Shown: positions 1-6,454 of the stretch, one piece after another | Numbering within the stretch: position 1 is the first letter of the stretch | How the letters are laid out: every line of letters starts with the position of its first letter | From: Sulfurimonadaceae bacterium | GTDB lineage: Bacteria > Campylobacterota > Campylobacteria > Campylobacterales > Sulfurimonadaceae | Direction: 5' to 3' | Assembly: GCA_026193155.1 (NCBI GenBank) | Contig: JAPHSI010000261.1 | Coordinates: forward strand, 1-13,584 | Length of the DNA stretch: 13,584 nt | Position numbers and translations under genes: made by a program | Notes under the pieces: generated by a model | Database searches by the model: none | What the model was told of the DNA's origin: nothing | Seen by the model: only the letters and a program-made list of their open reading frames with translations

Positions 1-62
1 TAAGTGGAGATAAAATAAGTGATGAAGCTAAAAAATTTGCCAAAGAACTATTAGAAGGTTAG
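1..62 (+). CDS. C-terminal end of an unidentified protein
   Basis: An open frame enters from the left edge and ends at TAG 60-62. The readable last residues are SGDKISDEAKKFAKELLEG, a lysine/glutamate-rich amphipathic helix typical of the end of a cytosolic protein. This is too little to assign a family. The tatD start codon follows two bases after the stop, so the gene is probably upstream in the same operon, and its last codons contain the AAGG that likely serves as ribosome binding site for tatD. The frame is inferred from the helix-like composition and the tight junction. Confidence 0.6.
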   Translation, partial: SGDKISDEAKKFAKELLEG

Positions 63-64
63 GG

Positions 65-838
65 ATGATAATTGATACTCACATACACTTAGATGATAAT
101 AGATATAAAGATGATTTAGAAGACGTAATAAACAGGGCAAAAGAAGGCGGTGTTGAACGTTTCATAATTCCCGGTGCGGATGCAAATACTTTGGAATATG
201 CTGTGGAAATAGCCGAAAAATATAGTGATGTATACTTCGCTATAGGTATACATCCATATGATTTAGATGGCTTTGACGAAAAAATATTTGAACAGTATGT
301 AGGGCATAAAAAATGTGTTGCTGTAGGAGAATGTGGGCTTGACTACTATCGTCTTGATGGTACAAACGAAGAAAAAGATTTAGAAAAAGAAAAACAAAAA
401 GAAATATTTATAAAACAGATAAATATTGCAAAAAAATACAAAAAGCCATTGATTATTCATATAAGAGATGCATCGCAAGATTCTAAAAAAATCTTACTTG
501 AAGAAAATGCAGGAGAAGTAGGTGGCGTACTACATTGTTTTAATGCCGATGAGCAACTTCTTAGTTTAAGTAAGGAAGGTTTTTATTTTGGGATAGGTGG
601 TGTAGTTACATTTAAAAATGCAAAAAAACTGGTAAATGTGTTACCAAAAATACCAACTGAAAAATTATTGGTTGAAACAGATGGTCCATATTTAACCCCA
701 ACGCCTCATAGAGGAGAGAGAAATGAGCCTATATATACAAATTTTATTGTAGATAAAATATCTGAAATCCTTAAAATAGAGCTTTTTGAAGTTAAAAAAA
801 TAACAACGCAAAATGCTTTAAAACTTTTTTTTAATTAA
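65..838 (+). CDS. tatD: TatD family metal-dependent hydrolase / DNase
   Basis: The product is 257 residues, the normal length for the TatD amidohydrolase-like family of metal-dependent deoxyribonucleases (TIM barrel, cytosolic). Visible signatures are the N-terminal metal-binding HxH (H6, H8), GIHP at 61-64, the metal-bridging glutamate in GECGLD (E89), histidines H132 (IHIRDA) and H157 (HCFN), and the aspartate in ETDGPYLTP (D206). A lysine/glutamate-rich insertion of roughly ten residues follows GLDYYRLDG around 95-112. The ATG at 65 sits just after the upstream stop, with AAGG a few bases before it. In E. coli TatD is an exonuclease linked to DNA repair and quality control; the exact substrate here is not predictable. 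The next gene begins after a 46-base gap that may hold a promoter. Confidence 0.93.
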   Translation: MIIDTHIHLDDNRYKDDLEDVINRAKEGGVERFIIPGADANTLEYAVEIAEKYSDVYFAIGIHPYDLDGFDEKIFEQYVGHKKCVAVGECGLDYYRLDGTNEEKDLEKEKQKEIFIKQINIAKKYKKPLIIHIRDASQDSKKILLEENAGEVGGVLHCFNADEQLLSLSKEGFYFGIGGVVTFKNAKKLVNVLPKIPTEKLLVETDGPYLTPTPHRGERNEPIYTNFIVDKISEILKIELFEVKKITTQNALKLFFN

Positions 839-845
839 ATTAGGG

Positions 846-851
846 TAGAAT
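846..851 (+). promoter_or_regulatory. Possible sigma-70 -10 box before mltD
   Basis: TAGAAT lies 33 bases before the TTG start of the transglycosylase gene, behind a long T-rich stretch (about 825-840). This fits the phylum's usual promoter style of periodic T-rich DNA plus a -10 box without a clear -35. A start near 858 would give a leader of about 27 bases. It would be an internal promoter of the larger operon. The assignment rests on pattern only. Confidence 0.3.
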
Positions 852-884
852 GTAGCTTTTATTTTATACATAAAGTTAGCTAAA

Positions 885-2111
885 TTGAAATATTTTTTAC
901 TACTACTGATACCGTTCACGCTTTTTGGTAATCTAAATTATGCTTTTAATCATAATGAAGAGATTAAAATATTAGATTCTTTTGATATTGAAACTTCGTT
1001 TCTTCTTGATAAAGAACTTAATGATATGCGAGTTAGAAATTCTCAAGTATATAGAAGTAAGCACTTTTTTCACGCTATGGATCATGCCTATATCTATATA
1101 CCTGCGGTTAAAAAAGTTTTGGCTCAATATAATATTCCACCAGAATTTTTATATTTAGCGATGGCTGAATCTAATTTTTCTAATAGAGCTTACTCAAAAA
1201 AAAGAGCTGCGGGCTTATGGCAGTTTATGCCGGCTACAGGAAAAAGCTTTGGTCTTAAAATAGACGAATATGTTGATGAAAGGCGTGACCCCATAAAATC
1301 AACAAAGGCGGCAGCTAAATATTTATCATCATTACATAAAAGATTTGGTAAATGGTACTTAGCAGCTATAGCATATAATTGCGGTGGCGGAAGACTAAGT
1401 AAAGCTATTAGAAAAGCAGGCAGTGATGATTTAAGTATTTTACTTAACAAAAAGAAAAAATATCTTCCACGCGAGAGCAGAATGTATATTAGAAAGATTG
1501 TGTCTTTTGCACTTTTAGGAAATGATGATAAGTTTTTATTAGAGAGTGAATATGGACATATTTTAAATCGTGCTAGTGCCTTTTCTATGTCAACAATAAA
1601 ACTTCCAAGTGGAGAGTCTCTTAAAAGAGTTGCAAAAACAATTGATTTGCCACTTAAAACACTAAAAAAATTAAACAGACACCTGAAGTATGATTTTGTT
1701 CCACCTTATAAGAAAGATTATGAAATTTATATCCCGTATGTAAAGATAAATGATTTCAAACAGAAATACACCAGAGACTCTGTAAAGAATATATATAAAA
1801 TTCATGTTGTTTCTAATGGAGACAACCTATCGTATATAGGGAAAAAGTATGGTGTACCCTATAAAGTTATTATGGATTTTAATAATTTAAAACACTCACG
1901 TTTAAAGCTAAAACAAAAACTTATTGTACCGATTGATTTAACTTCAAAAGCTAAAAAAATTAATACGAAACATTATTATTTAGTTAAAAAAGGCGATACT
2001 CTTGAATCTATATCAAGATCTCATAAAGTTAGCATAAAAAACCTGCAAAGACAAAATAGATTAAGCGGCAGTTTAATCAAAGTTGGGGAGAGACTAAAAA
2101 TATATGAATAA
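885..2111 (+). CDS. mltD: Membrane-bound lytic murein transglycosylase, MltD-like, with two LysM domains
   Basis: A 408-residue exported enzyme predicted to cleave the MurNAc-GlcNAc bond of peptidoglycan and form 1,6-anhydro ends. The start codon is TTG: it gives a hydrophobic signal peptide (KYFLLLLIPFTLFG, residues 2-15), while the next ATG would remove it. A Slt/GEWL-type catalytic domain occupies about 75-215, with the predicted catalytic glutamate E95 in AMAES, the GLWQFMP motif at 110-116 and AYNCGGGR at 163-170. Two LysM peptidoglycan-binding domains follow at about 304-349 and 363-407. I see no lipobox, so it may be periplasmic or anchored by its signal sequence. It overlaps rlpA by 8 bases. 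The H. pylori and C. jejuni equivalents also lie between tatD and rlpA. The symbol follows domain layout, not proven orthology to E. coli MltD. Confidence 0.9.
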   Translation: MKYFLLLLIPFTLFGNLNYAFNHNEEIKILDSFDIETSFLLDKELNDMRVRNSQVYRSKHFFHAMDHAYIYIPAVKKVLAQYNIPPEFLYLAMAESNFSNRAYSKKRAAGLWQFMPATGKSFGLKIDEYVDERRDPIKSTKAAAKYLSSLHKRFGKWYLAAIAYNCGGGRLSKAIRKAGSDDLSILLNKKKKYLPRESRMYIRKIVSFALLGNDDKFLLESEYGHILNRASAFSMSTIKLPSGESLKRVAKTIDLPLKTLKKLNRHLKYDFVPPYKKDYEIYIPYVKINDFKQKYTRDSVKNIYKIHVVSNGDNLSYIGKKYGVPYKVIMDFNNLKHSRLKLKQKLIVPIDLTSKAKKINTKHYYLVKKGDTLESISRSHKVSIKNLQRQNRLSGSLIKVGERLKIYE

Positions 2112-2916
2112 ATTTTTTTTCTTATTTTTAGTTTTAATATCATTATTCTTTAGTGCTTGTAGTACAAGGGGTAAGGGTGTATATAGGACATATAGTGAGC
2201 CAAAATCGTATTCGTATAAAAAATCGGCTCATTCATCAAAAATAGATAAAAAAACTTATTCACATCCTACAATGAAACCATATGTTATTCATGGGAAGAG
2301 ATACTACCCAAGTGTAGTTGAAGTGGGCGATGAATACAAAGGTATAGCAAGTTGGTATGGTCCTGATTTTCACGGAAAACTTACTTCAAACGGCGAAACG
2401 TATAATATGCATGATATGACAGCTGCACATAAGACATTTCCTATGAATACAATTGTAAAGGTAGTGAATGTTGAAAATGGACTCTCAACAGTTGTTCGTA
2501 TAAATGATAGGGGACCTTTTGTCGGTACAAGGATAATAGATCTTTCAAATGCAGCTGCACATAAGATAGCAATGGTTGACAAAGGTACAGCTTCCGTAAA
2601 ACTAGAAGTTTTGGGTTTTCAATCCAAGGGTAGTACAACTATTGAATCTAAAGAGAAATTGAATACTGTTCCTCAGGAATCAGAAGTTGCCGATTATGCT
2701 ATACAGATAGGTTCTTTTTCGAAATTTGATGGTGCTATTAAGACCCAACAAAAGTATAATGGTTTAGATGGTTATGAAACTGTAATAAAAGATATAAACA
2801 ATGGTTCTTCAAGAGCATTTAAGGTATGGTTAAAAGGTTTTAGAAGTGAGAAAGAGGCCAGAGACTATAGAGCTTCTTCAGAGTTCCAAAATTCATTTAT
2901 TGTAAGGGATAATTAA
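2104..2916 (+). CDS. rlpA: RlpA-like septal/peptidoglycan lytic transglycosylase lipoprotein with SPOR domain
   Basis: A 270-residue lipoprotein. The signal peptide ends in a lipobox (LFFSAC, acylated cysteine C19), which places it in a membrane facing the periplasm. A Ser/Lys/Tyr-rich linker (about 20-75) leads to the double-psi beta-barrel of RlpA at about 78-172, with ASWYG (82-86), the SNGETY motif (E98), TAAHKTFP (106-113) and NDRGPF (134-139, D135). E98 and D135 correspond to the two acidic residues needed for activity in the Pseudomonas enzyme, which cleaves peptide-free (denuded) glycan strands. A SPOR domain at about 197-268 should bind the same denuded glycan at the division site. 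The start ATG lies inside the end of the preceding transglycosylase gene, so the two are probably translationally coupled. The stop shares one base with the hisB start. Confidence 0.92.
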   Translation: MNKFFFLFLVLISLFFSACSTRGKGVYRTYSEPKSYSYKKSAHSSKIDKKTYSHPTMKPYVIHGKRYYPSVVEVGDEYKGIASWYGPDFHGKLTSNGETYNMHDMTAAHKTFPMNTIVKVVNVENGLSTVVRINDRGPFVGTRIIDLSNAAAHKIAMVDKGTASVKLEVLGFQSKGSTTIESKEKLNTVPQESEVADYAIQIGSFSKFDGAIKTQQKYNGLDGYETVIKDINNGSSRAFKVWLKGFRSEKEARDYRASSEFQNSFIVRDN

Positions 2917-3488
2917 TGATTACAAAAACAAGAAAAACAAAAGAAACAGATATTAGTGTATCACTTAATTTGTATGGTGAGGGGAAAAATAATATAAATA
3001 CGGGTGTTGGTTTTTTAGATCATATGCTAGAGAGTTTTTCAAAACATTCCCTGATTGATTTAGATATTAAATGTATAGGGGATACTCATATTGATGACCA
3101 TCATAGTGTAGAAGACGTAGGCATAGTATTGGGTTCTCTATTATCTGATGCTTTATATCCTGCAAAAGGTATTTAAAGATTTTCAAACTCATCTGTTGTA
3201 ATGGATGAAGCTTGCGTAGAATGTGATATGGATTTGAGTAATAGACCATTTCTAGTATATGAAGTTGAAGTTTATGGAAAAGTTGGAAATTTTGATACTG
3301 AGTTAGTAGAAGAGTTCTTTCGTGCTTTTATTCTTAATGCGTCTATTAGTGCTCATATAGTTCAAAAACGTGGCAAGAACAAGCATCATATTATAGAAGC
3401 AGCATTTAAAGCTGTTGGTGTATCTATCCGTAGAGCAATAGCTAAAAATGATAGAATTGGCATACCGAGTACGAAAGATATGTTATGA
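2916..3488 (+). pseudogene. hisB: Imidazoleglycerol-phosphate dehydratase, interrupted by an in-frame stop codon
   Basis: This frame encodes a full-length monofunctional IGPD (190 codons, histidine biosynthesis), except that codon 87 (3174-3176) is TAA. Both sides are in the same frame, with no insertion or deletion. Before the stop are GFLDHML (32-38) and the first manganese-binding motif DDHHSVED (H62, H63, E66). After it are RGKNKHHIIEAAFKA (about 152-166, H157, H158, E161) and the terminal GIPSTKDML. Family members usually have Glu or another charged residue at the stopped position (GI-E-RF), so one G-to-T change (GAA to TAA) explains it. The first part ends at 3176; an ATG at 3201 could restart the second half, but I see no Shine-Dalgarno before it. 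The gene starts with a TAATG junction after rlpA and ends in an ATGA overlap with kdsC. It may be a real nonsense mutation or a base-call error. Confidence 0.88.
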
Positions 3489-3979
3489 TAAGACTTATCG
3501 TTTTAGATGTGGATGGTTGTCTTAGTGATGGGACATTAACATATACTTCAGATGGACTTGAGAGTAAAAATTTTAATGTAAAAGATGGATTAGGGATAAG
3601 TTCATGGATTAAAATAGGTAATTTTGCGGCAATTATAACTGGCAAAAACTCACCTATGGTTGAACGACGTGCTAGAGAATTAGGAATAACACATTTTTAT
3701 CAGGGAATTAAAGATAAAGACAGAGTTATTAAAGAACTAATAGATGAGTTGGGTTTAAAAAAGTATGAAGTAGCAGCTATAGGTGATGATTTAAATGATT
3801 ACAATATGCTTCAACATGTCGGAAGAAGTTTTACTCCTAATGACGGGGTTAAAGAGATTAAAGAAATCGTAGATACGGTTTTATCATGTAAAGGCGGTCA
3901 AGGTGCTGTAAGAGAGATGATAGACAGTATTGTAAAAGACAATAATCAACAAGAAGATTTTTTAGGGATTTGGCTGTGA
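3485..3979 (+). CDS. kdsC: 3-deoxy-D-manno-octulosonate 8-phosphate phosphatase (HAD superfamily)
   Basis: A 164-residue HAD phosphatase of the compact, cap-less C0 type, matching KdsC in length. KdsC removes phosphate from Kdo-8-P in the cytosol, making Kdo for the LPS inner core. Motif I is LDVDGCLSDG (nucleophile D8, acid/base D10), motif II is ITG with T52, the motif III lysine is K77 or K79, and motif IV is GDDLND (100-105). The tail GGQGAVREMID (137-147) is the glycine-rich C-terminal segment that closes the neighbouring active site in KdsC tetramers. The ATG overlaps the hisB stop (ATGA). Its position directly before lptC and lptA matches the classic kdsC-lptC-lptA order, so the operon links Kdo supply with LPS export. 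Confidence 0.92.
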   Translation: MIRLIVLDVDGCLSDGTLTYTSDGLESKNFNVKDGLGISSWIKIGNFAAIITGKNSPMVERRARELGITHFYQGIKDKDRVIKELIDELGLKKYEVAAIGDDLNDYNMLQHVGRSFTPNDGVKEIKEIVDTVLSCKGGQGAVREMIDSIVKDNNQQEDFLGIWL

Positions 3980-4500
3980 ATATAAATATCTTTTTATTTA
4001 TAGTCATGATTGGCTTATCTATGATATACTTTTTATTTAAACCAATGAATTTTAAGCAAACACAAGATAAAGAGATAGCTCAATTTAGTTTAACAAACTT
4101 CACTCTAAATGAACTTGACAAGAGTGGGTTAATAACTAAAATGAATGGTGATGAGGCTATTAGATATAATGATAGGTATCTTGTAGAAAATATAAATTAT
4201 ACAGATAACACAAAAGAATTTTTAGCAAATATGAAAGCTAAAAAAGGTCTATATAAAAAAAATATTGTATATTTAAACGGTGATGTGAAATTTAAAAGAG
4301 AAGATGGCGTTAGATTCTTTTCTCAAAAAGCTACATATAATAAAAATACTGATGTTGCTTCAAGTGATGTTGAATATGTAGCTTATATTGGTGAAAACTA
4401 TGTAACCGGTGACAGTGTCACTCTTGATAATAAAAACAATATAATTAAATCAAAAAATATATACGCTATATATAATTTAGAAGAAAAGAAGAAAAAATGA
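3976..4500 (+). CDS. lptC: LPS export protein LptC
   Basis: A predicted bitopic inner-membrane protein of about 174 residues: one N-terminal membrane segment (about 5-21) and a periplasmic beta-rich LptC/YrbK-like domain. It would take LPS from the LptBFG transporter and pass it to LptA. Sequence similarity within this family is weak, so the call rests on topology, size, and position between kdsC and lptA. I prefer the GTG at 3976, which overlaps the kdsC stop as GTGA and has GGGA (3965-3968) about 7 bases upstream. The in-frame TTG at 3970 adds two codons but lies too close to that Shine-Dalgarno. The 3' end overlaps lptA by 4 bases (ATGA). The C-terminus is a lysine-rich tail. Confidence 0.82.
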   Translation: MNINIFLFIVMIGLSMIYFLFKPMNFKQTQDKEIAQFSLTNFTLNELDKSGLITKMNGDEAIRYNDRYLVENINYTDNTKEFLANMKAKKGLYKKNIVYLNGDVKFKREDGVRFFSQKATYNKNTDVASSDVEYVAYIGENYVTGDSVTLDNKNNIIKSKNIYAIYNLEEKKKK

Positions 4501-4970
4501 AACTATTTTTAATACTGTTAATAGGTATATCAATTTATGCAAATGAGTTAAAAATTAAAGCTAATTCCTTTGAGTCAGATCAAAAAAAAGGTGTGTCAAT
4601 ATTTAGTGGAAATGTTAATATACTAAGAGAAAGTGATGAAATAAACGCATCTAAAATAACTGTTTATACTGATAGTAAGAATGAACCTATAAAATATTTA
4701 GCTGAAGGCAATGTGTCTTTTCATATTACAACTCAAGAAGGAGCTCAATATAAAGGTTATTCTCAAAAAGTTATATATGTTCCTTTAACTAAAGAATATC
4801 TATTTTATGAAGATGTCCATATAAAACAGCTTGGTGAAAAGAATGAAATAATTGGAGATGAAGTTACAATAAAAACTGTTGAGGGTAAAGCTAAAGCGAA
4901 AAGTAATACTAATAAACCGGTAATTATGATTTTTGATATAAAAGAAAAGGAAGAAGGGGAGAAAAAATGA
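4497..4970 (+). CDS. lptA: Periplasmic LPS transport protein LptA (OstA-like)
   Basis: 157 residues with a clear signal peptide (LFLILLIGISIYA, predicted cleavage after A15), followed by a beta-rich OstA/LptA domain (about 17-135). The start of the mature protein, ELKIKANSFESDQKKGVSIFSG, has the family's usual opening pattern of a short strand, a polar residue cluster and an FxG-type turn; GNVNILRES and EGNVSFH repeat the G-N-V strand pattern of the jellyroll. LptA would form the periplasmic bridge carrying LPS from LptC to LptD. The C-terminal 25 residues are Lys/Glu-rich. It overlaps lptC upstream and engB downstream by 4 bases each. Its GAAGGGGAG near 4954-4962 doubles as a strong ribosome binding site for engB. 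Confidence 0.85.
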   Translation: MKLFLILLIGISIYANELKIKANSFESDQKKGVSIFSGNVNILRESDEINASKITVYTDSKNEPIKYLAEGNVSFHITTQEGAQYKGYSQKVIYVPLTKEYLFYEDVHIKQLGEKNEIIGDEVTIKTVEGKAKAKSNTNKPVIMIFDIKEKEEGEKK

Positions 4971-5584
4971 TAGAGATTGTTGACTCTAAGTTTGTTATCT
5001 CTGCTCCAGATATAAAAAGTGTACCAGACTCTCAAATTCAAGATGAAATTGTTTTTATGGCCCGTTCAAACGTTGGCAAAAGCTCACTTTTAAATGCATT
5101 GACAAATCATAAAGGTTTAGCAAAGGTGTCGTCGTCTCCGGGAAAAACAAGATTAATAAACTATTTTGACGTGACATTTATAGATAGAGATTCTACTGAG
5201 AAAAAATTTGCAAAATTTGTAGACTTGCCTGGTTTTGGCTATGCAAAAGTATCTAAAAGTATAAAAAGTGACTGGGAAAAAAATTTAACAGATTTTATTT
5301 CAAAACGTCATAATATAAAAATTTTTATTCATCTTATAGACTGTAGGCATCCTAATTTAGATATTGACAAATCTGTTAGTCAATTTTTAATAGAAAACTC
5401 TAACGAAACTCAATATATATTACAAATTTTTACAAAAATTGATAAATTAAATCAGAAAGAGCAAAATAAATTAAGACGTGAATTTCCTGAAGCATTGATG
5501 GTCTCAAGTTCTAAAAAAAGAGGTTTGCATAAAGTAAATAATTTAATATATAAAATATTAGAGGATTCAACAGATAATGATTGA
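4967..5584 (+). CDS. engB: Ribosome biogenesis GTP-binding protein EngB (YsxC/YihA)
   Basis: A 205-residue TRAFAC-class GTPase at the normal length for EngB, which helps late assembly of the 50S ribosomal subunit. The GTPase motifs are all present: G1 RSNVGKSS (33-40), switch I threonine T61 in PGKTR, G3 DLPGFG (86-91), G4 TKID (156-159) and G5 SSSKKRG (180-186). The ATG overlaps the lptA stop and has a strong GAAGGGGAG ribosome binding site 4-12 bases upstream. Placement of engB after lptA is shared with C. jejuni. The last 8 bases overlap the acetyltransferase gene. Confidence 0.95.
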   Translation: MIEIVDSKFVISAPDIKSVPDSQIQDEIVFMARSNVGKSSLLNALTNHKGLAKVSSSPGKTRLINYFDVTFIDRDSTEKKFAKFVDLPGFGYAKVSKSIKSDWEKNLTDFISKRHNIKIFIHLIDCRHPNLDIDKSVSQFLIENSNETQYILQIFTKIDKLNQKEQNKLRREFPEALMVSSSKKRGLHKVNNLIYKILEDSTDND

Positions 5585-6035
5585 ATACAAAAAAGCAAAA
5601 CTTAGTGATATAGCTTCAATGCAAAAACTGGTAGCTCCAGAAGTTGAGTCTGGAATTATTTTGGATAGGGCAGATGATGAAATAGCTACTAATATTCGCT
5701 CATACACTTTAGCTATAAATAAAAATGAGTTAGTTGGTTTTTGTGCGCTTCATGTGCACTCTGCTTCTTTGGCGGAAATAAGATCTTTAGTTATAAAAGA
5801 CGGATTTAGAGGACAAAATATAGGTAGTGGTCTTATAAATAAGGTTTTACTTGAAGGAAATGATTTAGGTTTGCAAAAAGTATTAAGTTTAACGTATAAA
5901 AAGGAATTTTTTGAAAAGCTAGGTTTTGTAGAAATACCTAAAGAGTCCCTTCCCGAACATAAGATTTGGGCTGATTGTATAAAATGTAAACATTTTCCGG
6001 TATGCAACGAAGTATCTCTAATCAAAAATCTTTAA
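5577..6035 (+). CDS. GNAT acetyltransferase, probable short-form N-acetylglutamate synthase (ArgA-like)
   Basis: A 152-residue single-domain GNAT. The acetyl-CoA loop is RGQNIGSGLI (78-87), with strands around LVGFCALHV and AEIRSLVI before it and FFEKLGF (111-117) after it. The C-terminal segment LPEHKIWADC-IKC-KHFPVC (C134, C137, C143) carries the cysteine pattern found in short N-acetyltransferases that act as N-acetylglutamate synthase, the first step of arginine biosynthesis, in organisms lacking the long ArgA with a kinase-like domain. This suggests glutamate N-acetylation in the cytosol. The cysteines could bind a metal, which is inference. Substrate cannot be proved from sequence; protein N-acetylation is the alternative. 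It overlaps engB by 8 bases and the membrane gene by 34. Confidence 0.8.
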   Translation: MIEYKKAKLSDIASMQKLVAPEVESGIILDRADDEIATNIRSYTLAINKNELVGFCALHVHSASLAEIRSLVIKDGFRGQNIGSGLINKVLLEGNDLGLQKVLSLTYKKEFFEKLGFVEIPKESLPEHKIWADCIKCKHFPVCNEVSLIKNL

Positions 6036-6454
6036 CCCCTTTTATATATGTAGCACTTTTTGTGTTATATGAAGGGTTAAGTAGCATTTATCTTTTTTTA
6101 CCTCCATTACTTGGTATTTTGTTTTTTTTATTTATTCAAGCCTTTAAAAAAGAAGATTTACTAGCAATCATACTTGTTGTGTTTTCAATTTTGGTTTTTG
6201 AGAGTGAAAAAGGGTATCTTCTTTTTACTGCAGTAATCTATTTTGCGCTAACTTTAAAATTGATTATGCCAAAAATTGAACAAAACTTTAATTGTAAGGT
6301 TTGTGTAAATGTGTCTATTGTTTTACTAGCATATATTGGATTTTATTTCTTTTCTTCATTGCTCTCAAGTATATTTTTATTACCTATGCCGGCAATAAAT
6401 TATTATGTGATTTACTATATAGTAATTGAATTTTTAATAGTGAGTATTTTATGA
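6002..6454 (+). CDS. Small integral membrane protein, probable MreD-like rod-shape protein
   Basis: 150 residues, almost entirely hydrophobic, with about five membrane segments (roughly 14-30, 32-48, 54-66, 71-87 and two close ones between 104 and 149). Size, topology and position directly before the PBP2 gene fit MreD, the elongasome membrane protein encoded before mrdA in many bacteria. I see no diagnostic motif, as MreD is poorly conserved, so this is a context-based call. mreB and mreC are not in the window. The ATG lies 34 bases inside the preceding gene with no strong Shine-Dalgarno, so translation probably depends on coupling. The stop overlaps mrdA by 4 bases (ATGA). Confidence 0.6.
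   Translation: MQRSISNQKSLTPFIYVALFVLYEGLSSIYLFLPPLLGILFFLFIQAFKKEDLLAIILVVFSILVFESEKGYLLFTAVIYFALTLKLIMPKIEQNFNCKVCVNVSIVLLAYIGFYFFSSLLSSIFLLPMPAINYYVIYYIVIEFLIVSIL

Noticed and set aside
1190..1450. 86-residue minus-strand frame inside the lytic transglycosylase gene
   Set aside because: It lies wholly inside a well-supported gene on the other strand, covers the conserved Slt domain region and shows no family features; it is a shadow of the real codon pattern.
3174..3176. Programmed readthrough or recoding at the hisB stop
   Set aside because: The codon is TAA, the strongest stop, not TGA, and no hairpin or slippery sequence is evident nearby. A mutation or sequence error is simpler.
3970..3975. 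TTG at 3970 as the lptC start
   Set aside because: GGGA at 3965-3968 is too close to it, while the GTG at 3976 has good spacing and forms a GTGA overlap with the kdsC stop, like other junctions in this operon.
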